Below, one piece after another: positions 1 to 11,488 of a stretch of DNA of 64,000 nucleotides. The notes beneath the pieces are model-generated. The model had not been told where the DNA came from. It searched no databases and was given only the letters and a program-made list of their open reading frames with translations. Source of the stretch: Cladorhizidae sp. MBARI D1340-BT2 (taxonomy: Eukaryota; Porifera; Demospongiae; Poecilosclerida; Cladorhizidae). The DNA is taken from NCBI GenBank assembly GCA_028752905.1, contig JAQNBH010000082.1:1-64000 (forward strand). The letters are read 5' to 3'. The position numbers and the translations under genes were made by a program. Numbering within the stretch: position 1 is the first letter of the stretch; each line of letters begins with the position of its first letter.

Positions 1-643
1 CCACTGCAACACTGACCCACTAATTACTAGACTAATAGGCCCACCAGTAGTGAGTCACTGCAACACTGACCACTAATTACTAGACTAATAGGCCCACCAG
101 TAGTGAGCCACTGCAACACTGATCCACTAATTACTAGACTAATAGGCCCACCAGTAGTGAGCCACTGCAACACTGACCCACTAATACTAGACTAATAGGC
201 CCACCAGTAGTGAGCCACTGCAACACTGACCACTAATTACTAGACTAATAGGCCCACCAGTAGTGAGCCACTGCAACACTGACCCAATAATTACTAGACT
301 AATAGGCCCACCAGTAGTGAGCCACTGCAACACTGACCACTAATTACTAGACTAATAGGCCCACCAGTAGTGAGCCACTGCAACACTGACCCACTAATTA
401 CTAGACTAATAGGCCCACCAGTAGTGAGCCACTGCAACACTGACCCACTAATTACTAGACTAATAGGCCCACCAGTAGTGAGCCACTGCAACACTGACAC
501 ACTAATTACTAGACTAATAGGCCCACCAGTAGTGAGCCACTGCAACACCTACCCACTAATTACTAGACTAATAGGCCCACCAGTAGTTAACCACTGCAAC
601 ACTGACCACTAATTACTAGACTAATAGGCCCACCAGTAGTGAG
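1..643 (+). repeat. Opening block rich in 53-bp monomers
   Basis: This block has single-C deletions (GACCAC for GACCCAC) near 68, 228, 335 and 605, a single-T deletion at about 181-186 (CTAATACTAG), and a C-to-A change giving CCAAT near 284. The indel series 181/228/335 recurs at 3,038/3,085/3,192, an exact 2,857-bp shift (53 monomers minus five single-base losses), so roughly 150-430 and 3,007-3,290 are copies. The tail, with GACACAC near 496, CACCTACCC near 546 and GTTAACC near 587, recurs 8,190 bp further on (8,686 onward). Each 1-bp loss shifts any reading frame. Confidence 0.88.
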
Positions 644-1021
644 CCACTGCAACACTGACCCACTAATTACTAGACTAATAGGCCCACCAGTAGTGAGCCA
701 CTGCAACACTGACCCACTAATTACTAGACTAATAGGCCCACCAGTAGTGAGCCACTGCAACACTGACCCACTAATTACTAGACTAATAGGCCCACCAGTA
801 GTGAGCCACTGCAACACTGACCCACTAATTACTAGACTAATAGGCCCACCAGTAGTGAGCCACTGCAACACTGACCCACTAATTACTAGACTAATAGGCC
901 CACCAGTAGTGAGCCACTGCAACACTGACCCACTAATTACTAGACTAATAGGCCCACCAGTAGTGAGCCACTGCAACACTGACCCACTAATTACTAGACT
1001 AATAGGCCCACCAGTAGTGAG
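644..1021 (+). repeat. Seven identical consensus monomers (reference copy 644-697)
   Basis: Seven successive 54-bp copies without a single difference, used here to define the consensus. The monomer at 644-697 contains CACTG twice, three bases apart; the palindrome TAATTA at monomer positions 22-27 (overlapping ACTAATTAC); CTAG at 27-30; ACTAAT at 19-24 and again 12 bp on; AGGCCC at 37-42; and CCAGTAGTGAG at the end. Composition is C17 G9 A18 T10 with no CpG. Across the junction, GTAGTG-AGC-CACTGC can fold as a 6-bp stem with one G-T pair and a 3-base loop. The run ends at 1022, where the next copy carries CACAGTCCC. Confidence 0.97.
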
Positions 1022-1199
1022 CCACTGCAACACAGTCCCACTAATTACTAGACTAATAGGCCCACCAGTAGTGAGCCACTGCAACACTGACCCACTAATT
1101 ACTAGACTAATAGGCCCACCAGTAGTGAGCCACTGCAACACTGACCCACTAATTACTAGACTAATAGGCCCACCAGTAGTGAGCCACTGCAACACTGAC

Positions 1200-2160
1200 C
1201 CACTAATTACTAGACTAATAGGCCCACTAGTAGTGAGGCACTGCAACACTGACCCACTAATTACTAGACTAATAGGCACACCAGTAGTGAGCCACTGCAA
1301 CACTGACCCACTAATTACTAGACTAATAGGCCCACCAGTAGTGAGCCACTGCAACACTGACCTACTAATTACTAGACTAATAGGCCCACCAGTAGTGAGC
1401 CACTGCAACACTGACCCACTAATTACTAGACTAATAGGCCCACTAGTAGTGAGGCACTGCAACACTGACCCACTAATTACTTGACTAATAGGCCCACCAG
1501 TAGTGAGCCACTGCAACACTGACCCACTAATTACTAGACTAATAGGCACACCAGTAGTGAGCCACTGCAACACTGACCCACTAATTACTAGACTAATAGG
1601 CCCACCAGTAGTGAGCCACTGCAACACTGACCTACTAATTACTAGACTAATAGGCCCACCAGTAGTGAGCCACTGCAACACTGACCCACTAATTACTAGA
1701 CTAATAGGCCCACTAGTAGTGAGGCACTGCAACACTGACCCACTAATTACTAGACTAATAGGCACACCAGTAGTGAGCCACTGCAACACTGACCCACTAA
1801 TTACTAGACTAATAGGCCCACCAGTAGTGAGCCACTGCAACACTGACCTACTAATTACTAGACTAATAGGCCCACCAGTAGTGAGCCACTGCAACACTGA
1901 CCCACTAATTACTAGACTAATAGGCCCACTAGTAGTGAGGCACTGCAACACTGACCCACTAATTACTAGACTAATAGGCCCACCAGAAGTGAGCCACTGC
2001 AACACTGACCCACTAATTACTAGACTAATAGGCCCACCAGTAGTGAGCCACTGCAACACTGACCCAATAATTACTAGACTAATAGGCCCACCAGTAGTGA
2101 GCCACTGCAACACTGACCCACTAATTACTAGACTAATAGGCCCACTAGTAGTGAGGCACT
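1200..2160 (+). repeat. Local 4- and 5-monomer higher-order repeat (216/270 bp)
   Basis: The linked variant CACTAGTAGTGAGG (monomer position 45 C to T plus the next position 1 C to G) falls at 1,228, 1,444, 1,714, 1,930 and 2,146. The spacings are 216, 270, 216 and 216 bp. Between the first copies the order is fixed: GGCACACC, then a plain monomer, then GACCTAC (1,359, 1,629, 1,845), then the CTAGTAG monomer. This is a short higher-order repeat of four monomers, with a fifth inserted in some rounds. From about 1,985 it passes into the longer A pattern (CCAGAAG, then CCCAATAATT). The longest stop-free stretch of the window, 587-2707 on the minus strand, spans this block because no frame-shifting monomer occurs here. 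Confidence 0.93.
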
Positions 2161-3469
2161 GCAACACTGACCCACTAATTACTAGACTAATAGGCCCACC
2201 AGTAGTGAGCCACTGCAACACTGACCCACTAATTACTAGACTAATAGGCCCACCAGTAGTGAGCCACTGCAACATTGACCCACTAATTACTAGACTAATA
2301 GGCCCACCAGTAGTGAGCCACTGCAACACTGACCCACTAATTACTAGACTAATAGGCCCACCAGTAGTGAGCCACTGCAACACTGACCCACTAATTACTA
2401 GACTAATAGGCCCACCAGTAGTGAGCCACTGCAACATTGACCAACTAATTACTAGACTAATAGGCCCACCAGTAGTGAGCCACTGCAACATTGACCCACT
2501 AATTACTAGACTAATAGGCCCACCAGTAGTGAGCCACTGCAACACTGACCCACTAATTACTAGACTAATAGGCCCACCAGTAGTGAGCCACTGCAACACT
2601 GACCCACTAATTACTAGACTAATAGGCACACCAGTAGTGAGCCACTGCAACACTGACCCACTAATTACTAGACTAATAGGCCCACCAGTAGTGAGCCACT
2701 GCAACACTGACCACTAATTACTAGACTAATAGGCCCACCAGTAGTGAGGCACTGCAACACTGACCCACTAATTACTAGACTAATAGGCCCACTAGTAATG
2801 AGGCACTGCAACACTGACCCACTAATTACTAGACTAATAGGCCCACCAGTAGTGAGCCACTGCAACACTGACTCACTAATTACTAGACTAATAGGCCCAC
2901 CAGTAGTGAGCCACTGCAACACTGACCCACTAATTACTAGACTAATAGGCCCACCAGTAGTGAGCCACTGCAACATTGACCCACTAATTACTAGACTAAT
3001 AGGCCCACCAGTAGTGAGCCACTGCAACACTGACCCACTAATACTAGACTAATAGGCCCACCAGTAGTGAGCCACTGCAACACTGACCACTAATTACTAG
3101 ACTAATAGGCCCACCAGTAGTGAGCCACTGCAACACTGACCCAATAATTACTAGACTAATAGGCCCACCAGTAGTGAGCCACTGCAACACTGACCACTAA
3201 TTACTAGACTAATAGGCCCACCAGTAGTGAGCCACTGCAACACTGACCCACTAATTACTAGACTAATAGGCCCACCAGTAGTGAGCCACTGCAACACTGT
3301 CCCACTAATTACTAGACTAATAGGCCCACCAGTAGTGAGCTACTGCAACACTGACCCACTAATTACTAGACTAATAGGCACACCAGTAGTGAGCCACTGC
3401 AACACTGACCCACTAATTACTAGACTAATAGGCCCACCAGTAGTGAGTCACTGCAACACTGACCCACTA

Positions 3470-5600
3470 ATTACTAGACTAATAGGCCCACCAGTAGTGA
3501 GCCACTGCAACACTGACCAATAATTACTAGACTAATAGGCCCACCAGTAGTGATCCACTGCAACACTGACCCACTAATTACTTGACTAATAGGCCCACCA
3601 GTAGTGAGCAACTGCAACACTGACCCACTAATTACTAGACTAATAGGCCCACCAGTAGTGAGCCACTGCAACACTGACCCACTAATTATTAGACTAATAG
3701 GCCCACCAGTAGTGAGCCACTGCAACACTGACCACTAATTACTAGACTAATAGACCCACCAGTAGTGAGCCACTGCAACACTGACACACTAATTACTAGA
3801 CTAATAGGCCCACCAGTAGTGAGCCACTGCAACACTGACCCACTAATTACTAGACTAATAGGCCCACCAGTAGTGAGCCACTGCAACACTGACCCACTAA
3901 TTACTAGACTAATAGGCACACCAGTAGTGAGCCACTGCAACACTGACCCACTAATTACTAGACTAATAGGCCCACCAGTAGTTAGCCACTGCAACACTGA
4001 CCCACTAATTACTAGACTAATAGGCCCACCAGTAGTGAGCCACTGCAACACTGACCCACTAATTACTAGACTAATAGGCCCACCAGTAGTGAGCCACTGC
4101 AACACTGACCCACTAATTACTAGACTAATAGGCCCACCAGTAGTGAGGCACTGCAACACTGACCCACTAATTACTAGACTAATAGGCCCACCAGTAGTGA
4201 GCCACTGCAACACTGACCCACTAATTACTAGACTAATAGGCCCACCAGTAGTGAGCCACTGCAACACTGACCCACTAATTACTAGACTAATAGGCCCACC
4301 AGTAGTGATCCACTGCAACACTTACCCACTAATTACTAGACTAATAGGCCCACCAGTAGTGAGCCACTGCAACACTGACCCACTAATTACTTGACTAATA
4401 GGCCCACCAGTAGTGAGCCACTGCAACACTGACCCACTAATTACTAGACTAATAGGCCCACCAGTAGTGAGCCACTGCAACACTGACCCACTAATTACTA
4501 GACTAATAGGCCCACCAGTAGTGAGCCACTGCAACACTGACCACTAATGACTAGACTAATAGGCCCACCAGTAGTGAGCCACTGCAACACTGACCCAATA
4601 ATTACTAGACTAATAGGCCCACCAGTAGTGAGCCACTGCAACACTGACCACTAATTACTAGACTAATAGGCCCACCAGTAGTGAGCCACTGCAACACTGA
4701 CCCACTAATTACTAGACTAATAGGCCCACCAGTAGTGAGCCACTGCAACACTGACCCACTAATTACTAGACTAATAGGCCCACCAGTAGTGAGCCACTGC
4801 AACACTGACCCACTAATTACTAGACTAATAGGCACACCAGTAGTGAGCCACTGCAACACTGACCCACTAATTACTAGACTAATAGGCCCACTAGTAGTGA
4901 GCCACTGCAACACTGACTCACTAATTACTAGACTAATAGGCCCACCAGTAGTGAGCCACTGCAACACTGACCACTAATTACTTGACTAATAGGCCCACCA
5001 GTAGTGAGCCACTGCAACACTGACCCACTAATTACTTGACTAATAGGCCCACCAGTAGTGAGCAGCTGCAACACTGACCCACTAATTACTTGACTAATAG
5101 GCCCACCAGTAGTGAGCCGCTGCAACACTGACCCACTAATTACTAGACTAATAGGCCCACCAGTAGTGAGCCACTGCAACACTGACCCACTAATTACTAG
5201 ACTAATAGGCCCACCAGTAGTGAGCCACTGCAACACTGACCCACTAATTACTAGACTAATAGGCCCACCAGTAGTAAGCCACTGCAACACTTACCACTAA
5301 TTACTAGACTAATAGGCCCACCAGTAGTGAGCCACTGCAACACTGACCCACTAATTACTAGACTAATAGGCCCACCAGTAGTGAGCCACTGCAACACTGA
5401 CCCACTAATTACTAGACTAATAGGCCCACCAGTAGTGAGCCACTGCAACACTGACCCACTAATTACTAGACTAATAGGCCCACCAGTAGTGAGCCACTGC
5501 AACACTGACCCACTAATTACTAGACTAATAGGCCCACCAGTAGTGAGCCACTGCAACACTGACCCACTAATTACTAGACTAATAGGCCCACCAGCAGTGA
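3470..5600 (+). repeat. 2.1-kb duplicated block, copy 1 (2,747-bp shift)
   Basis: Diagnostic variants here reappear 2,747 bp downstream in 6,217-8,347: GACCAATAATT (3,517 and 6,264), GAGCAACTGC (3,608 and 6,355), AATTATTAG (3,684 and 6,431), GACACAC (3,784 and 6,531), a 53-bp monomer with CTAATGACTAG in this copy, and a run of ACTTGAC monomers near 5,030-5,090. Inside, the GGCACACC monomer sits two monomers earlier than in the partner while the total length is unchanged, so opposite 108-bp indels must have occurred. A private change, TAGACCCACC, is at about 3,751. Confidence 0.9.
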
Positions 5601-6216
5601 GCCACTGCAACACTGACCACTAATTACTAGACTAATAGGCCCACCAATAGTGAGCCACTGCAACACTGACCCACTAATTACTAGACTAATAGGCCCACCA
5701 GTAGTGAGCCACTGCAACACTGACCCAATAATTACTAGACTAATAGGCCCACCAGTAGTGAGCCACTGCAACACTGACCCACTAATTACTTGACTAATAG
5801 GCCCACCAGTAGTGAGCCACTGCAACACTGACCCACTAATTACTAGACTAATAGGCACACCAGTAGTGAGCCACTGCAACACTGACCCACTAATTACTAG
5901 ACTAATAGGCCCACCAGTAGTGAGCCACTGCAACACTGACCTACTAATTACTAGACTAATAGGCCCACCAGTAGTGAGCCACTGCAACACTGACCCACTA
6001 ATTACTAGACTAATAGGCCCACTAGTAGTGAGGCACTGCAACACTGACCCACTAATTACTAGACTAATAGGCCCACCAGAAGTGAGCCACTGCAACACTG
6101 ACCCACTAATTACTAGACTAATAGGCCCACCAGTAGTGAGCCACTGCAACACTGACCCAATAATTACTAGACTAATAGGCCCACCAGTAGTGAGCCACTG
6201 CAACACTGACCCACTA

Positions 6217-8347
6217 ATTACTAGACTAATAGGCCCACCAGTAGTGAGCCACTGCAACACTGACCAATAATTACTAGACTAATAGGCCCACCAGTAGTGA
6301 GCCACTGCAACACTGACCCACTAATTACTTGACTAATAGGCCCACCAGTAGTGAGCAACTGCAACACTGACCCACTAATTACTAGACTAATAGGCCCACC
6401 AGTAGTGAGCAACTGCAACACTGACCCACTAATTATTAGACTAATAGGCCCACCAGTAGTGAGCCACTGCATCACTGACCACTAATTACTAGACTAATAG
6501 GCCCACCAGTAGTGAGCCACTGCAACACTGACACACTAATTACTAGACTAATAGGCCCACCAGTAGTGAGCCACTGCAACACTGACCCACTAATTACTAG
6601 ACTAATAGGCCCACCAGTAGTGAGCCACTGCAACACTGACCCACTAATTACTAGACTAATAGGCCCACCAGTAGTGAGCCACTGCAACACTGACCCACTA
6701 ATTACTAGACTAATAGGCCCACCAGTAGTGAGCCACTGCAACAATGACCCACTAATTACTAGACTAATAGGCACACCAGTAGTGAGCCACTGCAACACTG
6801 ACCCACTAATTACTAGACTAATAGGCCCACCAGTAGTTAGCCACTGCAACACTGACCCACTAATTACTAGACTAATAGGCCCACCAGTAGTGAGCCACTG
6901 CAACACTGACCCACTAATTACTAGACTAATAGGCCCACCAGTAGTGAGCCACTGCAACACTGACCCACTAATTACTAGACTAATAGGCCCACCAGTAGTG
7001 AGGCACTGCAACACTGACCCACTAATTACTAGACTAATAGGCCCACCAGTAGTAAGCCACTGCAACACTGACCCACTAATTACTAGACTAATAGGCCCAC
7101 CAGTAGTGAGCCACTGCAACACTGACCCACTAATTACTTGACTAATAGGCCCACCAGTAGTGAGCCACTGCAACACTGACCCACTAATTAATAGACTAAT
7201 AGGCCCACCAGTAGTGAGCCACTGCAACACTGACCCACTAATTACTAGACTAATAGGCCCACCAGTAGTGAGCCACTGCAACACTGACCACTAATTACTA
7301 GACTAATAGGCCCACCAGTAGTGAGCCACTGCAACACTGACCCAATAATTACTAGACTAATAGGCCCACCAGTAGTGAGCCACTGCAACACTGACCACTA
7401 ATTACTAGACTAATAGGCCCACCAGTAGTGAGCCACTGCAACACTGACCCACTAATTACTAGACTAATAGGCCCACCAGTAGTGAGCCACTGCAACACTG
7501 ACCCACTAATTACTAGACTAATAGGCCCACCAGTAGTGAGCCACTGCAACACTGACCCACTAATTACTAGACTAATAGGCACACCAGTAGTGAGCCACTG
7601 CAACACTGACCCACTAATTACTAGACTAATAGGCCCACTAGTAGTGAGCCACTGCAACACTGACTCACTAATTACTAGACTAATAGGCCCACCAGTAGTG
7701 AGCCACTGCAACACTGACCACTAATTACTTGACTAATAGGCCCACCAGTAGTGAGCCACTGCAACACTGACCCACTAATTACTTGACTAATAGGCCCACC
7801 AGTAGTAAGCCGCTGCAACACTGACCCACTAATTACTTGACTAATAGGCCCACCAGTAGTGAGCCGCTGCAACACGGACCCACTAATTACTAGACTAATA
7901 GGCCCACCAGTAGTGAGCCACTGCAACACTGACCCACTAATTACTAGACTAATAGGCCCACCAGTAGTGAGCCACTGCAACACTGACCCACTAATTACTA
8001 GACTAATAGGCCCACCAGTAGTGAGCCACTGCAACACTGACCACTAATTACTAGACTAATAGGCCCACCAGTAGTGAGCCACTGCAACACTGACCCACTA
8101 ATTACTAGACTAATAGGCCCACCAGTAGTGAGCCACTGCAACACTGACCCACTAATTACTAGACTAATAGGCCCACCAGTAGTGAGCCACTGCAACACTG
8201 ACCCACTAATTACTAGACTAATAGGCCCACCAGTAGTGAGCCACTGCAACACTGACCCACTAATTACTAGACTAATAGGCCCACCAGTAGTGAGCCACTG
8301 CAACACTGACCCACTAATTACTAGACTAATAGGCCCACCAGTAGTGA
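6217..8347 (+). repeat. 2.1-kb duplicated block, copy 2 (2,747-bp shift)
   Basis: Partner of 3,470-5,600. Private differences include TGCATCACTGAC near 6,470, CAACAATGAC near 6,743, ATTAATAGAC near 7,188 and ACACGGACC near 7,874 (one of the rare CpG-creating changes). The block between about 7,352 and 7,990 is found again at 17,109-17,747, a 9,757-bp shift, including the ACTTGAC / GAGCCGCTGC pair. The same sub-block (GGCACACC, CCCACTAGTAGTGAGCC, GACTCAC, then a 53-bp monomer) occurs five times in the window, starting near 4,605, 7,352, 15,116, 17,109 and 27,095. Confidence 0.9.
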
Positions 8348-8609
8348 GCCACTGCAACACTGACCCACTAATTACTAGACTAATAGGCACACCAGTAGTG
8401 AGCCACTGCAACACTGACCCACTAATTACTAGACTAATAGGCCCACCAGTAGTGATCCACTGCAACACTGACCCACTAATTACTAGACTAATAGGCCCAC
8501 CAGTAGTGAGCCACTGCAACACTGACCCACTAATTACTAGACTAATAGGCACACCAGTAGTGAGCCACTGCAACACTGACCCAATAATTACTAGACTAAT
8601 AGGCCCACC

Positions 8610-9190
8610 AGTAGTGAGCCACTGCAACACTGACCCACTAATTACTAGACTAATAGGCCCACCAGTAGTGAGCCACTGCAACACTGACACACTAATTACT
8701 AGACTAATAGGCCCACCAGTAGTGAGCCACTGCAACACCTACCCACTAATTACTAGACTAATAGGCCCACCAGTAGTTAACCACTGCAACACTGACCACT
8801 AATTACTAGACTAATAGGCCCACCAGTAGTGAGCCACTGCAACACTGACCCACTAATTACTAGACTAATAGGCCCACCAGTAGTGAGCCACTGCAACACT
8901 GACCCACTAATTACTAGACTAATAGGCCCACCAGTAGTGAGCCACTGCAACACTGACCCACTAATTACTAGACTAATAGGCCCACCAGTAGTGAGCCACT
9001 GCAACACTGACCCACTAATTACTAAACTAATAGGCCCACCAGTAGTGAGCCACTGCAACACTGACCCACTAATTACTAGACTAATAGGCCCACCAGTAGT
9101 GAGCCACTGCAACACTGACCACTAATTACTAGACTAATAGGCTCACCAGTAGTGAGCCACTGCAACACTGACCACTAATTACTAGACTAA
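8610..9190 (+). repeat. Copy of the opening block (8,190-bp shift)
   Basis: GACACAC at 8,686, CACCTACCC near 8,736 and the GTTAACC change near 8,777 match 496, 546 and 587 exactly 8,190 bp away, followed by the same 53-bp monomer and then a consensus run. A private change, ACTAAACTAAT, is near 9,024. Shared rare variants in the same order make common descent far likelier than recurrence. The left edge is uncertain because consensus monomers on that side carry no information. Confidence 0.82.
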
Positions 9191-10248
9191 TAGGCCCACC
9201 AGTAGTGAGCCACTGCAACACTGACCCACTAATTACTAGACTAATAGGCCCACCAGTAGTGAGCCACTGCAACACTGACCCACTAATTACTAGACTAATA
9301 GGCCCACCAGTAGTGAGCCACTGCAACACTGACCTACTAATTACTAGACTAATAGGCCCACCAGTAGTGAGCCACTGCAACACTGACCCACTAATTACTA
9401 GACTCATAGGCCCACTAGTAGTGAGGCACTGCAACACTGACCCACTAATTACTAGACTAATAGGCCCACCAGAAGTGAGCCACTGCAACACTGACCCACT
9501 AATTACTAGACTAATAGGCCCACCAGTAGTGAGCCACTGCAACACTGACCCAATAATTACTAGACTAATAGGCCCACCAGTAGTGAGCCACTGCAACACT
9601 GACCCACTAATTACTAGACTAATAGGCCCACCAGTAGTGAGGCACTGCAACACTGACCCACTAATTACTAGACTAATAGGCCCACCAGTAGTGAGCCACT
9701 GCAACACTGACCCACTAATTACTAGACTAATAGGCCCACCAGTAGTGAGCCACTGCAACACTGACCCACTAATTACTAGACTAATAGGCCCACCAGTAGT
9801 GAGCCACTGCAACACTGACCCACTAATTACTAGACTAATAGGCCCACCAGTAGTGAGCCACTGCAACACTGACCCACTAATTACTAGACTAATAGGCCCA
9901 CCAGTAGTGAGCCACTGCAACATTGACCCACTAATTACTAGACTAATAGGCCCAACAGTAGTGAGCCACTGCAACACTGACCCACTAATTACTAGACTAA
10001 TAGGCCCACCAGTAGTGAGCCACTGCAACACTGACCCACTAATTACTAGACTAATAGGCCCACCAGTAGTGAGCCACTGCAACACTGACCCACTAATTAC
10101 TAGACTAATAGGCCCACCAGTAGTGAGCCACTGCAACACTGACCCACTAATTACTAGACTAATAGGCACACCAGTAGTGAGCCACTGCAACACTGACCCA
10201 CTAATTACTAGACTAATAGGCCCACCAGTAGTGAGCCACTGCAACACT

Positions 10249-11488
10249 GACCACTAATTACTAGACTAATAGGCCCACCAGTAGTGAGGCACTGCAACAC
10301 TGACCCACTAATTACTAGACTAATAGGCCCACTAGTAATGAGGCACTGCAACACTGACCCACTAATTACTAGACTAATAGGCCCACCAGTAGTGAGCCAC
10401 TGCAACACTGACTCACTAATTACTAGACTAATAGGCCCACCAGTAGTGAGCCACTGCAACACTGACCCACTAATTACTAGACTAATAGGCCCACCAGTAG
10501 TGAGCCACTGCAACACTGACCCACTAATTACTAGACTAATAGGCCCACCAGTAGTGAGCCACTGCAACACTGACCACTAATTACTAGACTAATAGGCCCA
10601 CCAGTAGTGAGCCACTGCAACACTGACCCACTAATTACTAGACTAATAGGCCCACCAGTAGTGAGCCACTGCAACACTGACCCAATAATTACTAGACTAA
10701 TAGGCCCACCAGTAGTGAGCCACTGCAACACTGACCCACTAATTACTTGACTAATAGGCCCACCAGTAGTGAGCCACTGCAACACTGACCCACTAATTAC
10801 TAGACTAATAGGCCCACTAGTAATGAGGCACTGCAACACTGACCCACTAATTACTAGACTAATAGGCCCACCAGTAGTGAGCCACTGCAACACTGACTCA
10901 CTAATTACTAGACTAATAGGCCCACCAGTAGTGAGCCACTGCAACACTGACCCACTAATTACTAGACTAATAGGCCCACCAGTAGTGAGCCACTGCAACA
11001 CTGACCCACTAATTACTAGACTAATAGGCCCACCAGTAGTGAGCCACTGCAACACTGACCCACTAATTACTAGACTAATAGGCCCACCAGTAGTGAGCCA
11101 CTGCAACACTGACCCACTAATTACTAGACTAATAGGCCCACCAGTAGTGAGCCACTGCAACATTGACCCACTAATTACTAGACTAATAGGCCCAACAGTA
11201 GTGAGCCACTGCAACACTGACCCACTAATTACTAGACTAATAGGCCCACCAGTAGTGAGCCACTGCAACACTGACCCACTAATTACTAGACTAATAGGCC
11301 CACCAGTAGTGAGCCACTGCAACACTGACCCACTAATTACTAGACTAATAGGCCCACCAGTAGTGAGCCACTGCAACACTGACCCACTAATTACTAGACT
11401 AATAGGCACACCAGTAGTGAGCCACTGCAACACTGACCCACTAATTACTAGACTAATAGGCCCACCAGTAGTGAGCCACTGCAACACT
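10249..11488 (+). repeat. A-family higher-order unit 1, 23 monomers (1,240 bp)
   Basis: It is bounded by 53-bp monomers (GACCAC) at 10,249 and 11,489, with an internal 53-bp monomer at 10,572. The first 323 bp are a fixed six-monomer module: GAGGCAC, CTAGTAATGAGG, GACTCAC, then plain monomers. The length is 23 x 54 minus two single-base losses, exactly 1,240. The remainder has CCCAATAATT, ACTTGAC, a second copy of the CTAGTAATGAGG / GACTCAC module, CAACATTGAC and a private CCCAACAG (position 44 C to A), which also occurs in the preceding block near 9,954, exactly 1,240 bp earlier. It lacks the CCAGAAG monomer. Confidence 0.93.

Noticed and set aside
587..2707. 706-codon open frame on the minus strand as a repetitive protein gene
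   Set aside because: The opposite strand is open over the same interval, the period is just the satellite monomer, changes fall in all codon positions, and sibling blocks are broken by 1-bp deletions and TGA codons. No start context, signal sequence, intron signals or unique terminal domains are seen.
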